Origin: JAIQET01 sp035542575
GTDB lineage: Bacteria > Acidobacteriota > Terriglobia > Terriglobales > Acidobacteriaceae
Assembly (NCBI GenBank): GCA_035542575.1
Contig: DATKLE010000149.1
Span: 1 to 8,906 of the forward strand
Reading direction: 5' to 3'
Length of the DNA: 8,906 bases
Below the pieces are notes generated by a model. The model was not told the origin of the DNA. It searched no databases and saw nothing but the letters and a program-made list of their open reading frames with translations. Made by a program: the position numbers and the translations under genes. Of this stretch, positions 1 through 7,350 are shown in pieces. Position 1 is the stretch's first letter. Each line of letters opens with the position of its first letter.

Positions 1-209
1 GGCTAATTTGGACAGCAGTGAGTCAGCCTAAAACACCGGTTCTACCGGCCACCACTTAGTCGAACGCAGACAAAACAAACCGGCAACCGCATGCTCGCAG
101 ATGAAAAGGTGTTCTGTTGAGGGACTTTTTCAACACCCACACGCGACTACACTCACGATGCCAAGGCGTCGTCTATCCCAAGGCGATACCGTTTCCCTAT
201 TGCGGTGGC
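1..209. other. Left-edge non-coding stretch
   Basis: No gene can be supported here. The plus-strand frames close early (TAA at 4-6, TAA at 29-31, TAG at 57-59). At most an 18-codon tail of a gene lying to the left could be present, and this cannot be judged. A short perfect hairpin, CCGGT-TCT-ACCGG, lies at 36-48. A second inverted repeat lies at 108-137 and is listed separately. The plus-strand open frames that begin here run antisense through the metallohydrolase gene and are shadows of it. Confidence 0.6.
104..137 (-). terminator. Possible weak terminator after the three-gene minus-strand cluster
   Basis: Read on the minus strand, GGTGTT (137 to 132) can pair with AACACC (113 to 108), and TTTT follows directly (107 to 104). 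The loop is long at 18 nt. The same bases also allow a competing, perfect 6-bp hairpin, TGTTGA/TCAACA (115-120 with 130-135). The element sits about 75 bp past the stop codon of the last gene in the cluster, the right place for a terminator. The stem is short and the T-run has only four bases, so this is a suggestion only. Confidence 0.3.
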
Positions 210-2765
210 TTACTTCTGGATGTCCACGTAGACTTTACGCGCCGACGACAGCAATCCCAGAACCGCCTCCCTCTCCGCAACTGTATTCCATCCTTTGTCT
301 GCTTTCACCTTGTCGGCCAGCCGGTCAATCCAAGCCACAAAGAACGCGGCATCCGCGGCGGGCTTCAGAGGCGCGCCTTCCACCGTCACATAGATCGGGC
401 TGGTGGTCGCGTAGGGATAAATATCGAGCACCGGATACTCCGACTTATCGCTGAAGGCCCGCAGCAGGCACCAGCCCGAGCGGGAGATGGGAATTGTGTC
501 TTCTATATCCGCCGACTGGCGATCGGCGCTGAGCTTCAGGTCCTTCACTACCTCGCCGTTGCAGACCACCTGCAGGTGCTCGACGGGAACATAGGAGCGC
601 AGCCAGGCGGTGAACTTGAGCTTATTCTCTCCGGCCGGAAGCTTCAGTTCTCCTCCGAGGGGGCGGCCGCCCAGCGTGAATCCCAATAGCGGCCCATTGG
701 TGGCGAAGGTGTGTCCCTGCTTGAGGGAGTTCAGCCAGACATCAATATTCAGCGGGCCCGGCGGCACATCTGCATAAACGCGATTCAGACCTACGGGCCC
801 GCGCAGGGAAGCGTAGTTCGCCATGCCATCGCTGCCCGATCCGGTGGGCAGATGAAATCCGCAATTCAGCAGCCGGTACCAGATCTCAGCAGTAGACTTG
901 TGATCGCTGAAACCAACTGCTTCGATGTAGTCCACCTTGTCGAGCGCCACATCCACCGGCAATTCTAGTGCGACGTCGGCCGGCTCGCCATGCGTGAGCG
1001 TGGGATCGGTGTAGGGATCGGGCGGCCAGTCGAAGGGATGCACGTATCCGACCACTCCTTGCTGCGCGTGCGCCATATCGGCAACGTCCGCGTTGGTGGG
1101 GAACATGCTCGACGCGGCCGTGTAGGCATAAGTCGCATAGTCAGGGATCAGATAGTTGTTAGTCAGATGCAGCAGTCCCAGGTGTCCCCAGTAACTGGTG
1201 TGGAACTCCTGTCCGTAGAGCAAAATGTTGGTTGCCGTCGAAGCCGGGTCGGGCCTGGTGCTGAAGTACGCCATGTCCGGAATGCGCTGTTCCTTGTTTA
1301 CGACCAGGTCCTCGAGGATGGGTAGGTTTTCCGCGGCCATGGTGGCGACGAGATGCTCGGGAGTATTCCGGTAGGTGCCGGCGTAGTTCATGTGCGTATG
1401 GAGATCGGCGCCGACCCAGTGGGTGCTCCTTGGCCCGGGAATGTCCAGAGGATGAAGCTGAATGGTCACGCTGGCGCGCTGGCCGGCAGCGACCTGTATG
1501 CTTCTCTTCTCGAAGCGATACTCAAAACCCCTGGTGACATCAACCTCGATGCGTCCCGGCGGAACCGTCACCTCTGCCTCTCCCTGAGTATGGAAGTAGT
1601 GCGCCTCGAAAGGCCTTTCCGCACGCACGAAGTTGTCCTCAGCATAGATCCAGGCGTCGTCGGGAGCGTAAGCGCGGCCATCTTCGCCGGTGAGAAAGAT
1701 CCGCGCGGGGGTGGGATGCCCTGACTCGTCCACCACCTTGATCATCAGTTGCCCCATGGGCTTCAGAAAGCGGCGTTCTTTCACGAGAAGCTCGGTCTGC
1801 GCGCCGCCCATGACCTCCTGCGTCCACAGCGTGGTATTGCCGGTGCGATTGGAGATGAAGGCGATGCGCTTGCCGTCCGGCGACCAGCGCGGGTTGGTGT
1901 TGTCGTAGTCTCCGTAGGAGAGAGGGAAGGCGTATCCGCCCTCTGAGGGAATCACCCAGAGCTGGTGCCAAGCGCGTCCCAGGTAGGATGCGTACACCAG
2001 GCGCTTGCCGTCAGGAGAGAATTCGGGACGCGCCTTCCATGTGGTCTCTTCGTAGTGAATCTCGCGCGCCTCAGCGCCCGGCTGTGCCTTCATCCGCCAG
2101 AAGCCGCCGGTCCCGTAGATATGGCCGCGGTTGGAGACGTAAACAATCTCGGTCCCATCGGGCGACCACGCCGGGCTGATCTCATGGTCAATCTGGCTGT
2201 AGTAGAAGCGGGGCAGGGTACTGGTGTTCTCTTTGGTCAATTGCTGGACGTTGCTCAAAGCGCCGTTGCTGAAATCTCCCACGAAGATGTGGAAGTGCCC
2301 CTTAAAGCTGGTCGAAACAAACACAAGCCGCTTGCCGTCGGGGGAAATGCGGGGATCAACGTTGACTGCGCCGTTCGAGGTGAGCTGCACCGTGTGATGG
2401 CTCTCAAGATCGAGCGCCCACAGCTCGATCGCATCTTTCAGATACGACGCGTAAATCACCCAGCGCCCGTCGGGCGAACAATCAGGCTCGTAGTCGTATC
2501 CTGCGCCGGCGGTGAGCTGTTCAGCAACCGTCGAATCCAGTTTCTGCCGCCACAGCGAGCCCGCCATCGAATACACCAGAGCCTGTGAATCGGGCGTCCA
2601 AGCAGGCGAACTGGGACCAGTTGTCAGCTGCGGCAAATACATCTCGCGGTAGTAGTAGCGGTGCGGGACGTCAACCTGCTTCAAGACAGGATCCCGCTGG
2701 GCGGCCAGCGGCAAGGAGCAGAGCAGCACGGCAAACAGCAGACGGAACTGCATCTTGGTGGGCAA
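210..2765 (-). CDS. Secreted TolB-like propeller plus CehA/McbA-type PHP metallohydrolase
   Basis: 851 residues, probably periplasmic. A signal peptide is visible (hydrophobic core LLFAVLLCSLPLA, likely cut after AAQ near residue 23). Residues about 45-325 form a WD40-like (PD40) beta-propeller of TolB type. Five SPDG motifs lie at about 97, 141, 201, 250 and 295, and a TPDS variant lies near 57. Residues about 338-440 look like a carboxypeptidase-regulatory or similar beta-sandwich. Residues about 448-660 form a PHP/CehA-type metal-dependent hydrolase: DLHTHMN (His456, His458), GQEFHT (Glu520, His522), GHLG (His528), YVHPFDW (His576) and GSGSDG (Asp646). A beta-rich region and a helical tail end the protein. 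Family members such as carbaryl hydrolase CehA cut ester or carbamate bonds, but the substrate here is unknown. The start is TTG, chosen because AGGAGG lies 5 bases upstream; the ATG four codons later sits too far from it. It is the last gene of the probable operon, 47 bp after the CocE-like gene. Confidence 0.85.
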   Translation of the reverse strand: MPTKMQFRLLFAVLLCSLPLAAQRDPVLKQVDVPHRYYYREMYLPQLTTGPSSPAWTPDSQALVYSMAGSLWRQKLDSTVAEQLTAGAGYDYEPDCSPDGRWVIYASYLKDAIELWALDLESHHTVQLTSNGAVNVDPRISPDGKRLVFVSTSFKGHFHIFVGDFSNGALSNVQQLTKENTSTLPRFYYSQIDHEISPAWSPDGTEIVYVSNRGHIYGTGGFWRMKAQPGAEAREIHYEETTWKARPEFSPDGKRLVYASYLGRAWHQLWVIPSEGGYAFPLSYGDYDNTNPRWSPDGKRIAFISNRTGNTTLWTQEVMGGAQTELLVKERRFLKPMGQLMIKVVDESGHPTPARIFLTGEDGRAYAPDDAWIYAEDNFVRAERPFEAHYFHTQGEAEVTVPPGRIEVDVTRGFEYRFEKRSIQVAAGQRASVTIQLHPLDIPGPRSTHWVGADLHTHMNYAGTYRNTPEHLVATMAAENLPILEDLVVNKEQRIPDMAYFSTRPDPASTATNILLYGQEFHTSYWGHLGLLHLTNNYLIPDYATYAYTAASSMFPTNADVADMAHAQQGVVGYVHPFDWPPDPYTDPTLTHGEPADVALELPVDVALDKVDYIEAVGFSDHKSTAEIWYRLLNCGFHLPTGSGSDGMANYASLRGPVGLNRVYADVPPGPLNIDVWLNSLKQGHTFATNGPLLGFTLGGRPLGGELKLPAGENKLKFTAWLRSYVPVEHLQVVCNGEVVKDLKLSADRQSADIEDTIPISRSGWCLLRAFSDKSEYPVLDIYPYATTSPIYVTVEGAPLKPAADAAFFVAWIDRLADKVKADKGWNTVAEREAVLGLLSSARKVYVDIQK

Positions 2766-2770
2766 GACAG

Positions 2771-2777
2771 CCTCCTC
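2771..2777 (-). promoter_or_regulatory. Strong Shine-Dalgarno site that fixes a TTG start
   Basis: On the minus strand this reads GAGGAGG, followed by CTGTC and then TTG at 2765-2763. The spacing of 5 bases suits the TTG. The next in-frame ATG (2753-2751) lies 17 bases from the site. The site therefore supports the rarer TTG as the start of the propeller/PHP protein. Confidence 0.6.
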
Positions 2778-2812
2778 GATGGCGGGTTATCTGTTAAGCC
2801 GCCCGCCGCGCC

Positions 2813-4570
2813 TCAGCGCGCCACGACCGGCAAAATCACGTGCGAAGGGTGCTTGCGGTCGGAGTAAACAGAGATCGTTGCCTTCTGCATCCGCGCCGAA
2901 GTTGCCTCCGATTCGCCGGTCTGCAGGTTGCGCGAAAAGTTGGGAAAGAATGTCGCCGAAATCTGTACCCGAATGCGGTGACCCTTCTGAAATACGTTGC
3001 TGGTGATCAGGTTGTTGAGATGCAATTCGTAGACCTGATGGGGGCTGAGCAGTTGCCGTCCCTTCTTCAGGTCGCGATAGCTGGCGCGCAGCACATCGAG
3101 GCCGGGGCTCATCAGGTTGAACGCGGTACCATCGGGGGCCACGTCGAGTAAGCGCACCCACAGATCGGTGTCGCGGCAATCGCAGGAGAGATAGATCACC
3201 GCCTGAATGGGGCCGCTCACCTCGATGTCGCGCTCGACGGGAGCGGAGTCGAACACCAGGACATCGGCGCGTTTGGCCAACGCCCGGTAATCATGGGCGC
3301 CTGAACTGGCATAGGCATTGGTGACCGGCTTCGCCGGATCGGAAACAAAGGAAGCGAACTCGTCGGCCGCCTTGGGCGCCTGGAGCCAGAGGTCGCCGGC
3401 GGGTTCGCCGGACTTCGGAGGAACCAGGTAGTAGGGCGTGGACTTGGCGGGCGGCGGCCAGGCTTCGGCGTCGCGCCACTGATTGTCACCCATCACGAAG
3501 TACCGGACCGTTTTTTCCTTCTCGATGCCATTGTCGATGCCCTTGAGGTAATGATCCATCCAGCGCAGGACGGTTTCATCGTAGTTGATGGCCGCGTCCG
3601 GCCCAAACTCGCGCTCGCCGGACTTGGTTTTCGCAGTGGAGGCGACGCCGTGCACCCAGGGGCCGATGAGCAGGTGCGTGTGCGGGTCGGTCTCTCCCGC
3701 TCGCGCCTTCAGTAGGCCCGCGAAATTAGTGGTAGCGCCTTCGGGGCCGTAGTTGTCGTCGTACCAACCGGACAAGTTCAGCACGGCGGCGTGCGTCTGG
3801 CCGTACTTGCCCCGCAGTTCACACCAATCCCACCAGCGATCGTCAGGCGGATGACTGAGCCAGTCGTAGTAGTACGGCGCAATACCGCGCAATTCTTCAA
3901 GTTGGTCCAGCGGCAGAGTGTTCTGCATCTTCGCGCCGGTCTTTTCCCATGCGGCCTCCGCCTCTTCGCCGGTTCGCGGTCCGGGCAGGTTGTTCTTCAC
4001 GCGCACATCGGGAGCGATGTTATCCCAGATCCACTCGATCCACGACATGTCCCAAACGCCGCCCGCATAGAAAAAATTCTGCGGTGTGGAGAACGTCATC
4101 GCCGGCACCATGGCCTTGAGGTGGGGCGGGTTCTCCACTGCAGCCAGCCATTGCACCGCACCCGGATAGGAGAGCCCGAAGGTCCCGACTGCGCCATTCG
4201 ACCAGGGCTGCCGCGCGGCCCACTCGATGGTGTCATAGCCGTCGCGTCCTTCATTCTGATAAGGACGAAACTCTCCCGCGGAAGCATACCGGCCCCGCAC
4301 ATCCTCGACGACGACCGCGTACCCACGCTCGACAGCATGCCGAAACGTGGTGTAGTCCTTGAGGGCAGCGTCCTTCCCGTAAGGTGTGCGATACACCAGC
4401 ACTGGAAAAGTCCCCGCTTCTTTCGGACGCAACAAGTCCGCACGCAGCACGACCCCGTCTCGCATGGGAACTGCAACATCGTGTTCTGTGACGATGTCGC
4501 CGGCTTCGGCAAGACCGGGCAGCCTCGTCAGCAGCAGGGATAGGAGCAGTCCGAAGATCGCGCGTTTCAT
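2813..4570 (-). CDS. Secreted CocE/NonD family serine hydrolase (X-Pro dipeptidyl-peptidase-like)
   Basis: 585 residues from the ATG at 4570. It is an alpha/beta-hydrolase of the S15/CocE/NonD group, which cleaves esters, acyl amides or N-terminal dipeptides. A signal peptide starts at once (MKRAIFGLLLSLLL, likely cut near AEA at 21-23), so it probably acts in the periplasm. The family's entry motif is present (VPMRDGVVLRADL, then PVLVYRTPYGK and VVVEDVRGRYAS). The triad can be read as Ser134 in GLSYPG, Asp271 in SGWYDD and His307 in GPWVHG. The C-terminal part (about 430-585) fits the jelly-roll X-Pro/CocE C-terminal domain (SGPIQAVIYLS, HRIRVQISA.FFPNFSRN). Length is normal for the family. 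An in-frame GTG nine codons upstream (4597) is possible but would place charged residues before the signal peptide; neither start has a clear Shine-Dalgarno site. The gene lies 45 bp after the permease gene. The substrate cannot be told from sequence. Confidence 0.88.
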   Translation of the reverse strand: MKRAIFGLLLSLLLTRLPGLAEAGDIVTEHDVAVPMRDGVVLRADLLRPKEAGTFPVLVYRTPYGKDAALKDYTTFRHAVERGYAVVVEDVRGRYASAGEFRPYQNEGRDGYDTIEWAARQPWSNGAVGTFGLSYPGAVQWLAAVENPPHLKAMVPAMTFSTPQNFFYAGGVWDMSWIEWIWDNIAPDVRVKNNLPGPRTGEEAEAAWEKTGAKMQNTLPLDQLEELRGIAPYYYDWLSHPPDDRWWDWCELRGKYGQTHAAVLNLSGWYDDNYGPEGATTNFAGLLKARAGETDPHTHLLIGPWVHGVASTAKTKSGEREFGPDAAINYDETVLRWMDHYLKGIDNGIEKEKTVRYFVMGDNQWRDAEAWPPPAKSTPYYLVPPKSGEPAGDLWLQAPKAADEFASFVSDPAKPVTNAYASSGAHDYRALAKRADVLVFDSAPVERDIEVSGPIQAVIYLSCDCRDTDLWVRLLDVAPDGTAFNLMSPGLDVLRASYRDLKKGRQLLSPHQVYELHLNNLITSNVFQKGHRIRVQISATFFPNFSRNLQTGESEATSARMQKATISVYSDRKHPSHVILPVVAR

Positions 4571-4615
4571 GGGAAGGCGTAGCCTAGCACTTGGCACAGG
4601 CTGACAACAAGGACA

Positions 4616-5944
4616 TCAGCGGACGCTGGTCTCGCCCGCTTCACGGTTTCGCACCCAAACCCAGTTGAGCAGCGCGGCCAGAACGGTCGCAAGCAAAATG
4701 ATGGATCCGCTCAGATCGACCTGCGTCACCAGCGCCAGGCATATTGCCACGCCTGCAAAGGCAAAAACCGGGCCCCCAGGCAGGCGGAACAGGGCTGCTC
4801 CCGGCTGCTTTTTTCGCAGCACGGGAAGAGCAGCGCAGCCTATGCCGTAATAAAACAGCCGCGCCAGAGCGGACAGGGTTACATTCCATGCGAAGCTTCC
4901 GAACCATGCCAGCGCCCAGGCAGCCACAGCGAAAATCAGAATCGAGAAATACGGCGTGCGAAACCGGGGATGCACCGCGGCAAATAGAGGCGGCAGATCA
5001 GAGCGCTCCGCAAGGGCGTAGGTGATCCGCGGCACGGCAAGAATCTTGGCACTGAGATAGCCATAGACGGATACCAACGCCCCGATGGCAATCAGGGCAG
5101 CTCCTTTCTCGCCCAGAAAAAGCCGGACCACATCGGCCAGGGGACGCTCGCTATGCGCTGGATCGGGCAGAACGCCCACCACCACCCACTGGATCAGCGT
5201 ATAGACCAGCGTGCAAGTAATCAGCGCGGCAAACAATCCGAACACCGTATCGCGGCGCGGGTCCTTGGCCTCGCTCATCGGTGTGAGCGCAGTCTCAAAT
5301 CCCCCATAAGCGAATAACAACAGCAATATGGCCTTCGGCCAGTCGTGAGCGTTCACCGAGGTGGTTGAAACCGTCGTTCCGGCGCGCGTCGATAAGAAAT
5401 AGGCCGTGCCGCCGACGATCACGATGGCGAGGGGCAGCAACTTGGCGACCGTGAAGACGTTGCTCACCTCGGTGCCGGCGCGAACCCCGCGGTAATTGAT
5501 AAAGGTGAGAATCCCAATTAGCAGCGTCAGAATCAGGAATCGAGGTAGAGGCGCATTGGCCGCCGGCCAGAACTCGCCGAGATAGATGATAAACAGGTTC
5601 GCATTGGCCGCCGGCGCGGCCAATTGCGAAAGCCACAACATCCACCCGGTCTCGATTCCGGCCAGCCGTCCAAAGGCGGTGCGGGCATAAAGGTAGGGCC
5701 CCCCCGCTTCCTGGAATTGCGACGCCAGTTCGGCGTAGCAGGCCATGATGACGCCGATGGCCGCTCCTGCCAACAACACCGCCCAGGTGCTGGCGGTTCC
5801 CACCAACCCTGCGATCACCGACGGCAACCCGAAGATTCCGCTGCCGATGATGGAATTCACGATCAGCGCGGCCAGGCTCCAGCGTCCAATGGCGCGTACC
5901 AAGCCGCTTTGCCCGGGGTTAGACACTGCGCGTTTGTACCACAA
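4616..5944 (-). CDS. APC-superfamily amino acid permease
   Basis: About 442 residues, an inner-membrane secondary transporter that is mostly hydrophobic, with about 12 membrane helices expected and room for them. The first helix carries the APC substrate-site motif IIGSGIFGLP (about residues 32-41). It is followed by GAAIGVIMACYAELASQFQEAGGPYLYAR, the conserved helix 2/3 region (here split for reading: ACYAELASQF then EAGGPYLYAR). Helix 6 has FAYGGFETALTPMSEAKDP (about 211-229), also typical of the family. Substrates are usually amino acids or amines moved with protons or by exchange; specificity is not readable. The start is uncertain: TTG at 5944 or GTG at 5926, neither with a clear ribosome site. 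It is the first gene of the probable leftward operon, followed by two exported hydrolases, which suggests uptake of their products. A 16-bp perfect direct repeat lies inside the gene (see repeat entry). Confidence 0.88.
   Translation of the reverse strand: MWYKRAVSNPGQSGLVRAIGRWSLAALIVNSIIGSGIFGLPSVIAGLVGTASTWAVLLAGAAIGVIMACYAELASQFQEAGGPYLYARTAFGRLAGIETGWMLWLSQLAAPAANANLFIIYLGEFWPAANAPLPRFLILTLLIGILTFINYRGVRAGTEVSNVFTVAKLLPLAIVIVGGTAYFLSTRAGTTVSTTSVNAHDWPKAILLLLFAYGGFETALTPMSEAKDPRRDTVFGLFAALITCTLVYTLIQWVVVGVLPDPAHSERPLADVVRLFLGEKGAALIAIGALVSVYGYLSAKILAVPRITYALAERSDLPPLFAAVHPRFRTPYFSILIFAVAAWALAWFGSFAWNVTLSALARLFYYGIGCAALPVLRKKQPGAALFRLPGGPVFAFAGVAICLALVTQVDLSGSIILLATVLAALLNWVWVRNREAGETSVR
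5552..5615. repeat. 16-bp perfect direct repeat inside the permease gene
   Basis: CGCATTGGCCGCCGGC occurs at 5552-5567 and again at 5600-5615, exactly 48 bases apart. In the permease both copies are read in the same frame and encode PAANA, at residues 111-115 and 127-131. The spacing of 16 codons means that slippage between copies would remove or add 16 residues without a frameshift. It may be chance from repeated Ala/Pro codons in GC-rich DNA. Confidence 0.8.
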
Positions 5945-6086
5945 AACAGGAAAATCTCAACGCCTCAGGCTCTTGCAACTCCCTGTAGAGTTCGCGCGCT
6001 CGCCGGCCCGAACTTCGTCGATAGTTACCCAATCAATCCATTCGGCCGTCGGCCGCGTACTGAGTTACGGGGCCAATAGAAGCCCG

Positions 6087-6093
6087 AAGGTGG
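6087..6093 (+). promoter_or_regulatory. Ribosome binding site supporting the ATG at 6102
   Basis: AAGGTGG lies 8 bases before the ATG at 6102. It supports that start over the open frame that continues upstream to 5745, whose upstream part runs antisense through the permease gene. Confidence 0.5.
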
Positions 6094-6101
6094 AATCCTC
6101 T

Positions 6102-6794
6102 ATGGACGCGAGACCACGATGCGTGTTTGTTACTGGTGGCACCGGCTATCTGGGGCGTCCGCTGATCTCTCGTCTGTTGGCACGCGGCCATCAGGTGCGG
6201 GCGCTGGTCCGTCCCGGATCGGAGGCCAAGCTTCCGGCCGGCTGCCAGATCATCTTCGGCAACGCTTTGAACGGCATTTCCTACACCGACCAGATCTATC
6301 CTGCGGATACTTTTGTGCAACTCGTAGGCGTTTCGCGTCCCAATCCGGCGAAAGCAGCCCAATTCCGCAGCGTGGATCTCGCCTCCGCCAGCGGCGCGGT
6401 AAGGGCAGCCGCCAACACCGGAATTCGGCACTTCGTCTACCTCAGCGTGGCTCAGCCCGCGCCGGTGATGAAGGCGTACGTGCAGGTGCGCGTCGAGTGC
6501 GAAGCCCTGGTGCGCAGAAGCGGTATGGACGCTACCATTCTGCGCCCGTGGTACATCCTTGGCCCGGGACACCGCTGGCCTTACCTCCTGCTGCCGCTGT
6601 ACCGGTTGGCGGAGCTGCTACCCGTGACCCGCGGGGGAGCGCGGCGTCTGGGCTTGGTTACTCTCGAGCAGATGACGCGGGCGCTGGTGCACGCAGTGGA
6701 GAATCCCTGCCATGGACTGCGCATCGTGGAAGTGCCCGAAATCCGTGTCCCTAGCGGCTTTTCAGCGTCTGTGAAGGTGGTCAGGATCGCTTAG
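6102..6794 (+). CDS. NAD(P)-binding atypical SDR / NDUFA9-NmrA-like protein
   Basis: 230 residues, cytoplasmic. The N-terminus is a Rossmann fold with the glycine motif TGGTGYLG (residues 11-18), followed by RALVRPGSEAK (33-43), where the arginines would favour NADP(H) binding. Further family marks are RHFVYLSVA (109-117), Y126-x-x-x-R130 in place of the classical YxxxK, and ATILRPWYILGPG (143-155), the motif seen in NAD(P)H-binding and complex-I NDUFA9-like atypical SDRs. The changed YxxxK and the short C-terminal part suggest a sensor, chaperone or unusual reductase rather than a classical dehydrogenase; no substrate can be named. The family is usually around 280-300 residues, so this is a compact member, but the frame is open and ends cleanly. 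It is transcribed away from the permease across a 157-bp spacer and followed by a candidate terminator. Confidence 0.8.
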   Translation: MDARPRCVFVTGGTGYLGRPLISRLLARGHQVRALVRPGSEAKLPAGCQIIFGNALNGISYTDQIYPADTFVQLVGVSRPNPAKAAQFRSVDLASASGAVRAAANTGIRHFVYLSVAQPAPVMKAYVQVRVECEALVRRSGMDATILRPWYILGPGHRWPYLLLPLYRLAELLPVTRGGARRLGLVTLEQMTRALVHAVENPCHGLRIVEVPEIRVPSGFSASVKVVRIA

Positions 6795-6795
6795 C

Positions 6796-6816
6796 GGGCG
6801 CGGCGCACCCCTTTTT
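6796..6816 (+). terminator. Candidate rho-independent terminator of the SDR gene
   Basis: GGGCGC (6796-6801) can pair with GCACCC (6805-6810) across a GGC loop, with one C-A mismatch. TTTTT follows at 6812-6816. It starts 2 bases after the TAG stop codon at 6792-6794. The position and T-run fit a terminator, but the mismatch and tight loop weaken it. Confidence 0.45.
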
Positions 6817-6929
6817 AGACCAAAGTAACGGCGTGAATTACCAAAGCGCATGCACGTGGGACATCTATCCGCTTCCCGATGCGGGTGAGATGTTGAGATG
6901 TCTTTTTGTTGCGGAGAGAGCCTGGAGCC

Positions 6930-7322
6930 ATGGCGGCAGAAGATTACCTCGATGAAATCCACGTTCGGATTCTGCGGGTAACCGAAGACCTGCGCGCCAT
7001 TCAGCGCCAGTTGAACTGCGCTGCTATGGAAGCTCCCGGAGACCCGGAACTGATGGAGGCGCTCAGCCAGTTACCGGAGATGGATTCGCTCCAGGTGCTG
7101 AAGTCCGCTCTCGATCAGATGCGGCACTTCCTCTGGTTCTACATGCAGGTGATGAACAACGAGTCCGAGGCGGGCGACAACCTCCGGCAAAGCATCCGCC
7201 AAAAAGCGCCGGAGGACGTCGTACTCAACGCGGAAGCGTCCTTCCTGGAGAAATTCAAAGGGATCGCTGAGACCGCGATGCTGCGCTATCTCTCGGACAA
7301 CAAGAACCGCAAGCCGAACTAG
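6930..7322 (+). CDS. Unrecognised small helical protein
   Basis: 130 residues; I do not recognise the family. The composition (many Glu, Ala, Leu, Gln; little Gly or Pro) suggests an all-alpha soluble protein. There is no signal peptide and no clear membrane helix; the most hydrophobic part is the aromatic segment MRHFLWFYMQVM (near 67-78), followed by a charged helix. A first helix (about 3-35, DEIHVRILRVTEDLRAIQRQL) has coiled-coil-like spacing. The ATG at 6930 is preceded by a purine-rich GGAGAG stretch about 11 bases upstream and by GGAG 2 bases upstream. A TTG nine codons... that is, eight codons before it (6906), is possible but less likely. Coding signal is supported by the open frame through GC-rich DNA and an ordinary amino acid make-up. 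It converges on nagA with a 28-bp gap and follows the SDR gene after a terminator-like hairpin, so it is probably transcribed alone. Confidence 0.65.
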   Translation: MAAEDYLDEIHVRILRVTEDLRAIQRQLNCAAMEAPGDPELMEALSQLPEMDSLQVLKSALDQMRHFLWFYMQVMNNESEAGDNLRQSIRQKAPEDVVLNAEASFLEKFKGIAETAMLRYLSDNKNRKPN

Positions 7323-7350
7323 CCACGTTCCTCCTCATGCGTCCCCGTTT

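Noticed and set aside
3..59. Possible 18-codon tail of a gene entering from the left edge
   Set aside because: The frame is open only because it is short, and no motif can be recognised in so few residues.
1866..2343. Repeated DNA CGCTTGCCGTC at about 1867, 2002 and 2329
   Set aside because: These copies encode the DGKRL part of the PD40 propeller repeats and are explained by the protein repeat.
117..2588. Several plus-strand open frames across the left part of the window
   Set aside because: They lie antisense to the 851-residue metallohydrolase, have Arg/Pro/Gly-rich composition typical of shadow frames in GC-rich DNA, and show no domain motif.
3791..4543. 250-residue plus-strand open frame
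   Set aside because: It is fully antisense to the CocE/NonD hydrolase gene, whose catalytic motifs are intact. No family motif is seen in the shadow frame.
5745..6101. Upstream extension of the SDR open frame
   Set aside because: The first part runs antisense through the permease gene, and the Rossmann fold begins right after the ATG at 6102, which has a suitable ribosome site.
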